Shown in pieces: positions 13,451 to 27,500 of a stretch of 64,000 nt of DNA. A program made the position numbers and the translations under genes. The notes under the pieces were generated by a model that saw only the letters and a list, made by a program, of their open reading frames with translations, had not been told where the DNA came from and made no database searches. Source of the stretch: Theocolax elegans (lineage: Eukaryota > Arthropoda > Insecta > Hymenoptera > Cerocephalidae); contig CM047426.1 of NCBI GenBank assembly GCA_026168455.1, positions 4,953,501 to 5,017,500 of the forward strand. The letters are read 5' to 3'. Every line of letters starts with the position of its first letter. Within the stretch, counting starts at the first letter, position 1.

Positions 13451-15212
13451 TGAGTTTTACTCTTTTCGTTTAATTGGAGTATATGGCAACATAAAAGTAC
13501 AGGTGTTTTTCTCGGGTAAAAATCATCTATTTTACTCCCTTATTGCATAATGTGACAATTTATCATTTGGTTAATTTTTTGACTTCCTATATTCTTTTAA
13601 TTATCTTTACACCTTTCTGCATATATAATGCCGAAAATGTTCGAACATTCAAATTTCCCGCGTTAAAAATGTTTAATAAAGCAGAATACAAAAAACGCAT
13701 TGTCGAATTCAATACAATAATTTATCGAATACTTTTATTATATATTAATAATTATAAATATATTCATAAAATATTTGTTTAAAATTAATAAATACCTTAT
13801 CTTTGTTTTGATCAAAATTTTGTTCATTTGTATCGAACGAGAAACGTTCAATAAAATGTTTTATTAAATTAATTGAATTTTTCTTTAATTGTACTGCAAC
13901 AAAGAGAAAAATTTACTATTTACAGTTCTGTGATATATTTGATTTAATTATTAATTGATATAATTAGATTAATTGTTATATTAGTATTTCTCGTCTTAGT
14001 TACACATTTCTAAAAAAAAATTCAAATTACTTCTACGTACTGTATACTTCTAAAATAAAAACTTATTTTTTTCTAATTGACGAAACGCGGCAAATATGAT
14101 TTTCACACGTTATCCTTGTATAATTATTAAAAAATCTTATCAAACTCTGTGCGCCCATAGACGATTAATAATAAAAAGTATCATATATTTTTCTTTCTTA
14201 AAAAAATATATATATATATAAATCTTCGTCACTCAAGAAAAAAAAAGACAAAAAAAAGCAAAACCTATAGATAAATTTGTAAACAATATATATATACACA
14301 CAACAATACTAGAATCGAATTTGAGTTTGTACACCTCAATACTAAAATTTAAGAATCGAAAATTATCGATACATATACTACATAAATCCACATTAACATA
14401 CTATTACTAACTATAAACTATATAAATTGTAAATATATAAATTATAATATATAGATTATAAATATGAAAATGAAAAATACATAAAAACTATAATATATTT
14501 TTTTAAAAACTCGAAAGCTCATATAAATATATAAATATATATATAAATATATTATTAATTATAATCTCTTCGATTGTATATCGATAATTGTTGTAATTTT
14601 AATTCCACGTGTGATACACACATAAATATATAAATTCATACGATGTATAGTATTACATGAAATTTAACGATTGATTTTAATATTTCGATATATAAGATAG
14701 AAAAAAAGATAATAATTACATCGTCGAATATCTTGACCTTACTAATTATACTTTTGGAAACTATATACGCTAGAGGGAAGAAAATTAATATCTGTTTGTT
14801 AAAGTATTTTATATGATGTACGTATTTTAATGTTAAGCAATAAAAAGAATAGAAAATTTAAATTTACTTATGATGTTGGTTTTTCTTGTGTTTCTCGTAT
14901 ACATATATGACGTTCATTCTGTCTTCACTTATCGAGATTTCGTCGAATGCTTTCTTGATGTTTAAAAGAAGATGACAGAACGCTTAATGATAGATCCTTT
15001 AACACAGGGCAGGTAAAGTATGATCTATGTACTGTTAGTTAGTTTTCTTTTTATAATAAATTATTACAGGTTTTGCGAACCATTCTCAATATGCTTTAAA
15101 TAAAAGGTCTTACTCTTCGTTCACTAAGTCCCAGCGTTGCTTTTCCAAAAAAAAAAAAAAAAATAAAATTCAAAGAAAAGAAAAATTAATTAAAGGTTTT
15201 CTTTTTATGTTT
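13451..15212. other. AT-rich non-coding stretch
   Basis: No exon or RNA gene is supported. TA-rich simple sequence dominates at 14,190-14,700. Confidence 0.5.
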
Positions 15213-17684
15213 AATTCTAACCATTTTACTTGAAAAAGTTACGGTTTCTTTTTTCGATAAGTTCATTGAGAGGGAAACGCGTGGGTTATTAAAAAGAATA
15301 TTATTAATTTATTAAGAAATATTTAATATTATTTTTTATTTAATTGTATTGTAATAAGAAATGACACACCGAACCATCATTTTTTTTTAGTAAAGTGTAC
15401 TCATCGGAGGTATACACTTCAGAAACAATTTCATTGGAGAAGCTCTAATTTTAACGAACGAAATTACATAAATCCAGTTATAATAAACAGTTTAAAAAAA
15501 AAATATTGAAATGTTGAAAAATCTCTATAAACTTTAAGTGTTCTATTTTTTTGCAGTTATTAAATCATCCAATGTTCCTTGAAATTTTAGTCTTTATGAT
15601 TGTGAAGTTGGATAATACGTCCTTTTAATATCATTATTGATTTAAAAATAATGTTTAACCACCAGATATTATCTATCACATATAAAAAAGTCACTAATTT
15701 TTTTCGTGTATCTCGCGACAACAAACTGATGAACGTAGGTACAATTATAAAACACCAATCATCAATTGAAGTTTTTTTCATATCGTTTTGTACCCTAACC
15801 ATTCATCAGTTTGTTGTCGCGAGATACACGAAAAAATTAGTGACTTTTTATATGTCATAGATAAGTATCTGGTGGTTTTGAGAGTTCGATAGCTCAAGCA
15901 TATCGAGAATGTATTGTTTCTATATTAGATACAATATAAATTTTATGTTTGGAAGATGCAATGCTACGAAGATTCGACGAGGGGGAAGTCTGGGGAAAGT
16001 CTGGTTGAATTATCCCAGACTTTTAAAACTAATTTTAAAATCTAGTAAAATGTGTGGGAGAAAGTATGGCTTATTTATCCCAGACTTTCAAATAATATAA
16101 AGTCTGGCAGAATGTGCGGGAGAAAGTCTGGTTGATTTAATATATATTAAGTCTGGCAAAAAGTATGGGATAGTCTCACCAGCTAGACTTTGCCAAGACT
16201 TTATAAGCCAGACTTTTCCCAGACGTTTTCCCATACTTTTTTTTACACGGGAGAATTTATAAAAATATTGAAAAAGAAAACTTTCATAAAAAATTAATTT
16301 GCAAAATAATTGCAAAAATTTCTGAAATAAAGTTAAAAATAAATTCTAACCATTTTACTTGAAAAAGTTACGGTTTCTTTTTTCGATAAGTTCATTGAGA
16401 GGGAAACGCGTGGGTTATGAAAAAGAATAATTATTAATTTATTAAGAAATATTTAATATTATTTTTTATTTAATTGTATTGTAATAAGAAATGACACACC
16501 GAACCATCATTTTTTTTAGTAAAGTGTACTCATCGGAGGTATACACTTCAGAAACAATTTCATTGGAGAAGCTCTAATTTTAACGAAAAGAATTTACATA
16601 AATCCAGTTATAATAAAACAGCCCGTGTAAAAAAAAAAGTATGGGAAACGTCTGGGAAAAGTCTGGCTTATAAAGTCTTGGCAAAGTCTAGCTGGTGAGA
16701 CTATCCCATACTTTTTGCCAGACTTAAATATTTTAAATCAACCAGACTTTCTCCCGCACATTTGCCAGACTTTATAATTATTTGAAAGTCTGGGATAAAT
16801 AAGCCATACTTTCTCCACACATTTACTAGATTTTAAAATTATTTTTAAAAGTCTGGGATAATTCAACCAGACTTTCCCCAGACTTCCCCCTTGTCGAATC
16901 TTCGTAGCATTGCATCTTCCAAACATAAAATTTATATTATTTCTAATTAAGAAAAACAATAAATCCTCGACATGTTTTGAGCTATCGAACTCTCAAAACC
17001 ACCAGATATTTATCTATCACATATAAAAAAGTCACTAATTTTTTTCGTGTATCTCGCGACAACAAACTGATGAAACGGTTAGGTTACAATTATAAAAACA
17101 CAATCATCAAATTGAAGTTAGTTTTCATATCGTTTTGTACCCTAACCATTTCATCAGTTTGTTGTCGCGAGATACACGAAAAAATTAGTGACTTTTTATA
17201 TGTCATAGATAAGTATCTGGTGGTTTTGAGAGTTCGATAGCTCAGCATATCGAGAATGTATTGTTTCTATATTAGATACAATATAAATTTTATGTTTGGA
17301 AGATGCAATGCTACGAAGATTCGACGAGGGGGAAGTCTGGGGAAAGTCTGGTTGAATTATCCCAGACTTTTAAAACTAATTTTAAAATCTAGTAAAATGT
17401 GTGGGAGAAAGTATGGCTTATTTATCCCAGACTTTCAAAATAATTATAAAGTCTGGCAGAATGTGCGGGAGAAAGTCTGGTTGATTTAATATATTAAGTC
17501 TGGCAAAAAGTATGGGATAGTCTCACCAGCTAGACTTTGCCAAGACTTTATAAGCCAGACTTTTCCAGACGTTTCCCATACTTTTTTTTACACGGGAGAA
17601 TTTATAAAAATATTGAAAAGAAAACTTTCATAAAAAATTAATTTGCAAAATAATTGCAAAAATTTCTGAAATAAAGTTAAAAAT
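15213..17684. repeat. Tandem duplication carrying two copies of a foldback element
   Basis: Unit 1 (15,213-16,341) and unit 2 (16,342-17,684) share the same leader (TTCTAACCATTTTACTTGAA..., about 278 bp), the same palindromic element and the same tail (GAGAATTTATAAAAATATTG..., about 90 bp). In unit 1 the left arm of the palindrome is missing and replaced by about 165 bp of other DNA (15,491-15,656). In unit 2 it is complete. The copies are otherwise nearly identical apart from small indels. Confidence 0.9.
16622..17596. mobile_element. Near-complete 975-bp palindromic foldback element
   Basis: Starting with CCCGTGTAAAAAA and ending with TTTTTTACACGGG, the two halves are reverse complements over almost their full length, about 460 bp each. 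The spacer, near 17,090-17,140, is very short. The arms are studded with AGTCTGG / CCAGACT words. A truncated copy missing most of the left arm lies at 15,657-16,251. No transposase is encoded; the apparent frames are mirror images of each other. Confidence 0.9.
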
Positions 17685-18589
17685 GAATTCTCTAATTAAA
17701 TATTTTAAGAGTGTTCTAGAATTTTGTTTTGTTATGTTGATTAAAGTCATCTTTAATTGTTACTCTTGAAATTTTAGTCTCTTCGATGAATGGGTAATGC
17801 AATATGTTGGATAATTCTGGTACAAAATATCATTATTGATTTAAAAATGTTTCAAATAAATTAACTATAAAATTTTTGATAAAAGTTAATAATAATACAA
17901 TTAGTTTAAATATTAAGAAATCGAAATTTTAGCCTGTTCAATTTAATATTATGATAAAAAATAATTGTTCAATGTGACATAGATATTGGGTTATTATCTA
18001 AAAAAAATGATGGATAAATTAAGAATAATACTTACATTTAATTTAAAATATTAAGAAATGTTTTGAGTCTATTGCAATTTTAGACTGTTTGATGAAATAT
18101 TGTAATAAAAAATAATTGCACGATGTATCATAAGTATCTGAATCATCTAAAAAAATTTGGATACAGGTTAATAATAATTGTAGTTTAAAAAATTACGAAA
18201 TAATAGCATAAAAAAATAGTTTAAAAATTTAAGAAATTCTTTAATCGATTGCATATTAAATTATTGTATAAGTAAAAATCGAATAAGATCCAATACGACA
18301 CCACACTAAATTAACATGTACACGTTCTACTTTTAGCGTCTTTACATCTACATGGAACAAATCAAAATTTTTCTTTCGAGAAACAATGTTTCCAGCGAAA
18401 CGTCAAATTACAGAGGAACGATCAACGGGTCGTTAAAAAGCGTTACGCTGTAATTTGCGATTGATATTACAAGGGTCGTTTACGCATTTATTATTCACCG
18501 TAAAACTTCGAACGTGGGTGTTTTTTTCCTCCAACGCACACACCGTAGTACGGTCCCCAACTTGGACTTGGAATCTGTTGCATTGAGAC
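17685..18589. other. Upstream region of the odorant receptor gene
   Basis: No coding sequence is supported. Base composition becomes less AT-rich from about 18,300 towards the start codon at 18,590, which fits a promoter or 5' leader. No confident TATA or initiator element could be picked out. Confidence 0.4.
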
Positions 18590-21500
18590 ATGGCGATCAA
18601 ACAAACGAGATCTATAAATTTAACGATATTTTTAATGAAATGTATCGGTCTCTGGTATTTCACGAATAAATTCGAAAAAATCGTAGCTGACACAATGCTC
18701 ACTTTAACTTTCGCATCTGTCGTATTTTCCATTTTCATTCAGACGAACGAGCTCTACCATTCCAAAGGAAATATTCGGGTATGTATGATAATTAAACAAT
18801 TGTTTCTTTAAAAAAATTTTTAATTATATTAAAAGTGTTATGAAATGATGATTAAGGGAATGTTGAATCCAAATTGCAGGTATATACACCTTTCAACCCA
18901 CAAATCATATCCAAAATATTAAACTTAAAATCTGAAAAAATTCATAAGGATAGCTTAAAACATAAGGAAGGGCCTGAAGGATCGATATTTTAAGAAAAAA
19001 TAATTTTTTTTATAATAATTGAATAAACAATTTTGAGTCGGTAATTATTAATCAAAGAAGGCATAAATTTTCAACCGAAACATCGTAATTAAAATATCGA
19101 TTTAATAATCTGAAAAAATTTGGGTTTATTACAAGAAACATATCAGAGGGCCTGACGGGACAGAATTTTTTAAAAAATCATTCTTTTGTTTATAAAAAAA
19201 TATTAAAAATTACTCCTTCAACGGTGTTTTAGACACAGTTATAGAAAATATATTGTGTTTGCATAAACAAGTCAAATATTGAGAATTTTCTATTATGAAA
19301 CGAATACGGTTTTAGAATCGCTCTAGTATGTTGAAATCATAAGGGTAGATTAGGTCGAAATTTTTTCTTTATTTCATTGTAATGATTTAAAATTATTGTG
19401 TATATTTGTAGTAAAAATATAAATTGTACTGGAAGACAGGATCATTTTAACTAAAATTATGCAGCGAAAATGTGTCAAAACTAGATTAATTAAATTAATT
19501 AACACAAAAAATTGTTTAAAACGTTATTTTTCTATAAATTATTAATTTTTTAATAATATATTGTTTTAAGGTAATGTGATGTTACAGCAATTACTGAGAG
19601 CAATTACTAAGAAATGTTCAAAAAATGTCAAACATATCCAAAAATTGATTTAGCACCAAACACTAATTTTGACACATTTTACTGAATAACTTATGTTAAA
19701 ACAAATCTATCTTATTGAAAAGTTCATATTTTTACTACAAACATGCGACGTAAATAAAATTTTTTTTAACAGTTTCTTCCACAAACTGACATCGGATTTA
19801 AATTATTGTAAAGATTTTTTTAATCAATATTTTTATTTTCATGTTTTTTCGCATATTCTTTGAAATTTGTATTAAACATCCAAATGATATTTTAATCAAA
19901 ATTTAATTAAATGCACAAGAAATGAAATTTTACCCCTTTAAAAAAGAATGCTGGGATCTTGGACAGTGTTGCTCAAAGTTTTATATCAGCATCTCGAATT
20001 CATTGTGAATCCATATCTCTAATTATACACTTTATAAAATTTTGTGCGATAATCATTTTTTTCAATATTCATCAATTTCATTTTGTACAATTTAGGAATT
20101 AACGTTTATCGCACCCTGCTCGACCGCAGTGTTCACCGAGTTCATAAAGTTGTTGGTATTCATTACGAATCGGAAACGCGTGATGCAGTTGAACAAATTT
20201 ACGAACGACAGGTTTTGGAAAGCCGAATATAGCGACGAGGAGACGAAAATTTTGAACGACTGCGATCGGCTATGTTTCAAAGGGATCACACTATATACCA
20301 TTACGTTGCAAGGTATATGTTGGCACTATTGCATGGCGCCAATATTCGGTTCGTATCTTCCGTTTTTCTTATACATACGAAATATGCGTAATGAAAAAAG
20401 ACAGAAGAAAAAAGATGAAATAAAGAAGTAAAATGTGAAATTTTTAGAATATTATGTACAAATTGTATACAGAATTGATGGGTAAAAACCTTTCGGAGAG
20501 AACGTTTCCATTTCCCATTTACTCCGATTTGCCGATCACCAAGACGCCTTATTACGAAATTTTGTTCATATCCGAGGTATATGTATATGTTAATGGATTG
20601 GTCGTCCTTACTTTTTCGAATTATTAATAAAGTACATTAATTTTTTAGATTTTTGGCACGCTCGCGACCGACGTATGCGTCACCGCGTTCGCCAGTTTTT
20701 TATTCACGATGAACATGTTCACCGCGGCCCAGTTCAAGATATTGAATTCGCACTTGCGATCGGTCTGCGATTACGATAAGAACGAGATGAAACGTGACGA
20801 TCTGACGTTACAATTGGAGTCGAGAAGGAAATTGAAGGATTGTATAAGAGAGCACCAGTTGTTGATTAATTACACGAACGAGGTGGAGAATCTTTATTGC
20901 TACGCGATGTTGGTACAAATTTTCGGTTCGATCACACAAATTTGCATGCCCGGTTTGCAGATCATACTGGTAAGTTCGTCAAATCCAGTGATTTTGATCG
21001 AAGCTGTAACAACAGATTTTTCTTCTTCATAACTGATCTAAAAGTAGTATAAAATTTTGCATCGAAAATATGTTGACAACTTTTACAGATTCTAGCGTCA
21101 ATTTTTAACAGTTTAGGGATTTTTTTTCTTAGCACGGTTGCAAGAGACATTAACACGGAGAAAATTTTTAAAATAAACACTATTGTATTAGATAATAACG
21201 CTGGGACTGATGGAGAGTTAGCGACCGAGGAATTGGTGCTAGTACTTAAATAAAATCAATGCGAAGATCACAATTCCGAAGTAATTTTGTACTTAACACT
21301 TTCCGTCGAAAAGACTGACTTTTCGATCAGCTAATTAGTTTGTAATTAATCATGGCGCTGGATTTCAATTTCGTGTAGTAAAAAACTCTGTTTTCTTTAA
21401 TTACACGGAGAAAAATTCCTGATAATTTTTACCCTGTAAGAATAGTAAAAGTGGGATAAACTATCTTTTCTGGGAAAATTTACCCGGTTTTCGGTTAAAA

Positions 21501-24500
21501 ATTACAAGAATTTAGGATAAATTTTACCATGTAGCAGGGTAATTTTTTCCAGAAAAGACAGTTCGTCCCATGTTTACTAACTTTACGGGGTAAAAATTAT
21601 CAGAAAGTTTTCTCCGTGTACTCATAGCTATTGTCGAATATGAACTCAGCCCACCTGACGGCAGCGTCATTAATACTAGCAATTTATCGCTTCTCGTGTA
21701 GCGATCACTAACTTTCCAAGCAAACCCTTCCCTCATCAATCTAGGATCAACAAAGATTAGATATATTATGGCCGACCTACCCGCCTTGGTAAAAGTGGGG
21801 TTGTCTCGGTGTTAGCAATCTTCAACCCCAGTATCACGAAGGCTTCGAGGATCGCACGACCACAAGTGTTGGAAGGACCTCGCACTAACGAGGATCCCAG
21901 GAATTCATCGATGTTGTCATATAACAACTGTATATTTGTAAATTAGGGAGGGGAGTGGCTATTTTTCCGGTTACATGGCCGTTTCCACATACCCAGATGG
22001 CCACTCTACTAGTGGCATCACTCACCCAATTCGATTCACTGAGATCCCTGTACTCCTCACTGACGATGACAGATTTGTCATGTGCTGCAACCTCAAGCGT
22101 GCTACGTTCTTTTTTGCCGCGCATATCACTGCTTTGTGACCCTCTCAAACGCACCGGAAACACCGCAATAATCGGGTATGTATGATAATTAAACAATTGT
22201 TTCTTTAAAAAATTTTTAATTATATTAAAAGTGTTATGAAATGATGATTAAGGGAATGTTGAATCCAAATTGCAGGTATATACACCTTCAACCCACAAAT
22301 CATATCCAAAATATTAAACTTAAAATCTGAAAAAATTCATAAGGATAGCTTAAAACATAAGGAAGGGCCTGAAGGATCGATATTTAAGAAAAATAATTTT
22401 TTTTTATAATAATTGAATAAACAATTTTGAGTCGGTAATTATTAATCAAAGAAGGCATAAATTTTCAACCGAAACATCGTAATTAAAATATCGATTTAAT
22501 AATCTGAAAAAATTTGGGTTTATTACAAGAACATATCAGAGGGCCTGACGGGACAGAATTTTTTTAAAAAATCATTCTTTTGTTTATAAAAAATATTAAA
22601 AATTACTCCTTCAACGGTGTTTTAGACACAGTTATAGAAAATATATTGTGTTTGCATAACAAGTCAAATATTGAGAATTTTCTATTATGAAACGAATACG
22701 GTTTTAGAATCGCTCTAGTATGTTGAAATCATAAGGGTAGATTAGGTCGAAATTTTTTCTTTATTTCATTGTAATGATTTAAAATTATTGTGTATATTTG
22801 TAGTAAAAATATAAATTGTACTGGAAGACAGGATCATTTTAACTAAAATTATGCAGCGAAAATGTGTCAAAACTAGATTAATTAAATTAATTAACACAAA
22901 AATTGTTTAAAACGTTATTTTTCTATAAATTATTAATTTTTTAATAATATATTGTTTTAAGGTAATGTGATGTTACAGCAATTACTGAGAGCAATTACTA
23001 AGAAATGTTCAAAAAATGTCAAACATATCCAAAAATTGATTTAGCACCAAACACTAATTTTGACACATTTTACTGAATAACTTATGTTAAAACAAATCTA
23101 TCTTATTGAAAAGTTCATATTTTTACTACAAACATGCGACGTAAATAAAATTTTTTTTAACAGTTTCTTCCACAAACTGACATCGGATTTAAATTATTGT
23201 AAAGATTTTTTTAATCAATATTTTTATTTTCATGTTTTTTCGCATATTCTTTGAAATTTGTATTAACATCCAAATGATATTTTAATCAAAATTTAATTAA
23301 ATGCACAAGAAATGAAATTTTACCCCTTTAAAAAAGAATGCTGGGATCTTGGACAGTGTTGCTCAAAGTTTTATATCAGCATCTCGAATTCATTGTGAAT
23401 CCATATCTCTAATTATACACTTTATAAAAATTTTGTGCGATAATCAATTTTTTTCAATATTCATCAATTTCATTTTGTACAATTTAGGAATTAACGTTTA
23501 TCGCACCCTGCTCGACCGCAGTGTTCACCGAGTTCATAAAGTTGTTGGTATTCATTACGAATCGGAAACGCGTGATGCAGTTGAACAAATTTACGAACGA
23601 CAGGTTTTGGAAAGCCGAATATAGCGACGAGGAGACGAAAATTTTGAACGACTGCGATCGGCTATGTTTCAAAGGGATCACACTATATACCATTACGTTG
23701 CAAGGTATATGTTGGCACTATTGCATGGCGCCAATATTCGGTTCGTATCTTCCGTTTTTCTTATACATACGAAATATGCGTAATGAAAAAAAAGACAGAA
23801 GAAAAAAGATGAAATAAAGAAGTAAAATGTGAAATTTTTAGAATATTATGTACAAATTGTATACAGAATTGATGGGTAAAAACCTTTCGGAGAGAACGTT
23901 TCCATTTCCCATTTACTCCGATTTGCCGATCACCAAGACGCCTTATTACGAAATTTTGTTCATATCCGAGGTATATGTATATGTTAATGGATTGGTCGTC
24001 CTTACTTTTTCGAATTATTAATAAAGTACATTAATTTTTTAGATTTTTGGCACGCTCGCGACCGACGTATGCGTCACCGCGTTCGCCAGTTTTTTATTCA
24101 CGATGAACATGTTCACCGCGGCCCAGTTCAAGATATTGAATTCGCACTTGCGATCGGTCTGCGATTACGATAAGAACGAGATGAAACGTGACGATCTGAC
24201 GTTACAATTGGAGTCGAGAAGGAAATTGAAGGATTGTATAAGAGAGCACCAGTTGTTGATTAATTACACGAACGAGGTGGAGAATCTTTATTGCTACGCG
24301 ATGTTGGTACAAATTTTCGGTTCGATCACACAAATTTGCATGCCCGGTTTGCAGATCATACTGGTAAGTTCGTCAAATCCAGTGATTTCGATCGAAGCTG
24401 TAACAACAGATTTTTCTTCTTCATAACTGATCTAAAAGTAGTATAAAATTTTGCACCGAAAATATGTTGACAACTTTTACAGATTCTAGCGTCAATTTTT

Positions 24501-27500
24501 AACAGTTTAGGGATTTTTTTTCTTAGCACGGTTGCAAGAGACATTAACACGGAGAAAATTTTTAAAATAAACACTATTGTATTAGATAATAACGCTGGGA
24601 CTGATGGAGAGTTAGCGACCGAGGAATTGGTGCTAGTACTTAAATAAAATCAATGCGAAGATCACAATTCCGAAGTAATTTTGTACTTAACACTTTCCGT
24701 CGAAAAGACTGACTTTTCGATCAGCTAATTAGTTTGTAATTAATCATGGCGCTGGAATTTCAATTTCGTGTAGGTAAAAAACTCTGTTTTCTTTAATTAC
24801 ACGGAGAAAAATTCCTGATAATTTTTACCCTGTAAGAATAGTAAAAGTGGGATAAACTATCTTTTCTGGGAAAATTTACCCGGTTTTCGGTTAAAAATTA
24901 CAAGAATTTAGGATAAATTTTACCATGTAGCAGGGTAATTTTTTCCAGAAAAGACAGTTCGTCCCATGTTTACTAACCTTTACGGGGTAAAAATTATCAG
25001 AAAGTTTTCTCCGTGTACTCATAGCTATTGTCGAATATGAACTCAGCCCACCTGACGGCAGCGTCATTAATACTAGCAATTTATCGCTTCTCGTGTAGCG
25101 ATCACTAACTTTCCAAGCAAACCCTTCCCTCATCAATCTAGGATCAACAAAGATTAGATATATTATGGCCGACCTACCCGCCTTGGTAAAAGTGGGGTTG
25201 TCTCGGTGTTAGCAATCTTCAACCCCAGTATCACGAAGGCTTCGAAGATCGCACGACCACAAGTGTTGGAAGGACCTCGCACTAACGAGAATCCCAGGAA
25301 TTCATCGATGTTGTCATATAACAACTGTATATTTGTAAATTAGGGAGGGTAAGTGGTTATTTTTCTGGTTACATGGACGTTTCCACATACCCAGATGGCC
25401 ACTCTGCTAGTGGCATTACTCACCCAATTCGATTCACTGAGATCCCTGTACTCCTCACTGACGATGACAGATTTGTCATGCTGCAACCTCAAACGTGGCT
25501 ACGTTCTTTTTTGCCGCGCACTTTACTGCTTTGTGACCCTCTCAAACGCACCGGAAACACCGCAATAATCGGTTAACTTCACTGTTTCAATCCCTTGTGA
25601 TGTGGCCGGCCTCATGACACTGGTCACACCACATAGCAGCTTTGCGAAACCAAACCCCTCCATAAAACCCTCCGAGAAAGCACGACATCTGGCTCGATCA
25701 CAGCGAAGATTGCATTTGTCACTTCTTCTGACGTCGTGGTTATGCTCCGTGTCTTTTATTGTAATACACTTCGTGTAAGTTACCAACTTAACCTCTGCTA
25801 ATCTTCGTAGTGTTGGCACAGAGCTATTTCTCTTCTCTGGTACGACGGATGCAAGAGACTCTTTCTCCGAGAGACTTGAGGCTTGATGCGAACCGAGTTT
25901 GCCGAAGAGTGACTGCGTATGCCTGTCTACTCGACACTTTAATCTTAATGGCGTTCGACTGGCTTCATAGTCGTTTTTGTCCTTGCGCACAACAGTCAGG
26001 GGGTTTTGGCTTCCTCGTCTGCTAAGGATGCTAAGACAGTAAGCGTCTCTCCCTCTCGACTTCGCTTGGCGTTGTCAAACACAAAACACTGATCACCTGC
26101 GTGTACTCGTTGCTCGTGGCCTTTGCCATAGTCTTTAGCTCTTTATAGTTGTTGTTCTTATCGAGAACAAACTCCACCAAGGTGTCCACTTTCTCCCGCA
26201 AGCAGAGGAAAATTCTGCTTGCCTCACTCTACATCCCAGTCGAAGGCAGGTCACACGTAGCATTAGATGCTATGGGGGCGAGGGACTAACCTCTGAAGCA
26301 CTTCTCGATTTTATGATGTGAGTTTGGCCTTTCTCAAAATCAGTAGGACCAGCACTGACCTCGGGGTTTCCTATTTAAAAATTAAATTACCTGCTATCGA
26401 TACTTCATCAGTAACATTTGAAGTATTCAAATACACAGATTCAGATTTGTTCCATTTTGTTGTATTATTTTTCCTAAACTTCTGTGGAGTTTCTTTACTG
26501 TTAAGTTTTAAAATGTATTTAGAGCCAACACCTTTTGGGCTAACTGATGCTAAAGTGACTCTCACATTATGCGATTCTGAACTTTCGTAATATGCAGATT
26601 TCAGATGGTTGGAACAAGCAATATTATTTTACAATTCGTTAAATTGACTCAATGAACAGTGAGCTATTTATGGTAAACTATTCGCAAATTATTGTATAAT
26701 TTTAGTAAGATCTTCTCTTAATACGGGATCTGACAAAGATTTTCCATTTTTAAAACAGTTGTATATGCGATCTAATTTATAAATTACTTACTACAGTTAA
26801 TTTATTATTATTATATTTATATTTATTATTCTAAGAGCGCTGGAAATAAATGAAAGAGATTGGCAATAACAGATTAGTCGTTGCTTCCGAGAATTCCATA
26901 GACAGGACAGCATACGACAAAGTGTAACATTAATTAATTTTCTCTACAATTACACAGTGAACAGACTTGCGTTGTGATAATCTTATGAGACAAATTGTTA
27001 CAGTATAGGATTAAGGAGATGTGATACCCAAATTACAGGAACCTACCTCTAAAAACCCAAAAATTTTAAAAACTAATGGAATTAAAAATCTGAAAAAATT
27101 TACAGATAATGTTGAAAGCAAATAGAATACCGTTACAGAGCGATTGTTTCAAAATAATTAATTTAAAATGAATTATATAGAAATAACCATTTTTTGGTCG
27201 GTAATATATAGCTAAAAACAATGCTGCACGGCTGCTCAAAAATCTCGTTGATTTATTGATAAAAAAATTTTTAAAAATTCATAGACTATCTTTAATGTAA
27301 ATACAACACCTCGCTTGAGAAAAAATAAATAGTGATTCTGTTTTAATGGGTTTACATCTCCTTAAGAATAGTCTACCAGCTAGTCTAAGATTGGCTAAAA
27401 TACATTTATACGGTTAATCTAATAATAAATAAGGTTCAATATTTATTGTACTGAGGTATTTGAGATCCTTAAAAATTGAACAAAAGGCGAACGAATTGGC

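Larger units (their letters stand above)
18779..25570 (+). repeat. 3.4-kb tandem duplication inside the odorant receptor gene
   Basis: Unit 1 (18,779-22,175) and unit 2 (22,176-25,570) are almost identical and directly adjacent. Each contains most of intron 1, exons 2, 3 and 4, one foldback MITE of 220 bp and part of a dead gag region. Unit 2 starts with the same GTATGTATGATAATTAAAC that follows exon 1. At the junction and at the right end the sequence before the breakpoint is AATCGG, and exon 1 ends ATTCGG, so TCGG is shared at both breakpoints. Confidence 0.93.

Noticed and set aside
16738..17489. Similar frames on both strands (MYCFYIRYNINFMFGRC types)
   Set aside because: They are the mirror arms of the palindromic element and occur on both strands because of the inversion.
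18433..18738. Open frame of 101 codons on the minus strand
   Set aside because: It is the antisense shadow of the odorant receptor first exon and has no splice or family support.
20129..20431. Plus-strand frame of 100 codons starting inside receptor exon 2
   Set aside because: It starts at an internal position in another frame that overlaps the real exon; the receptor frame is the one with family motifs.
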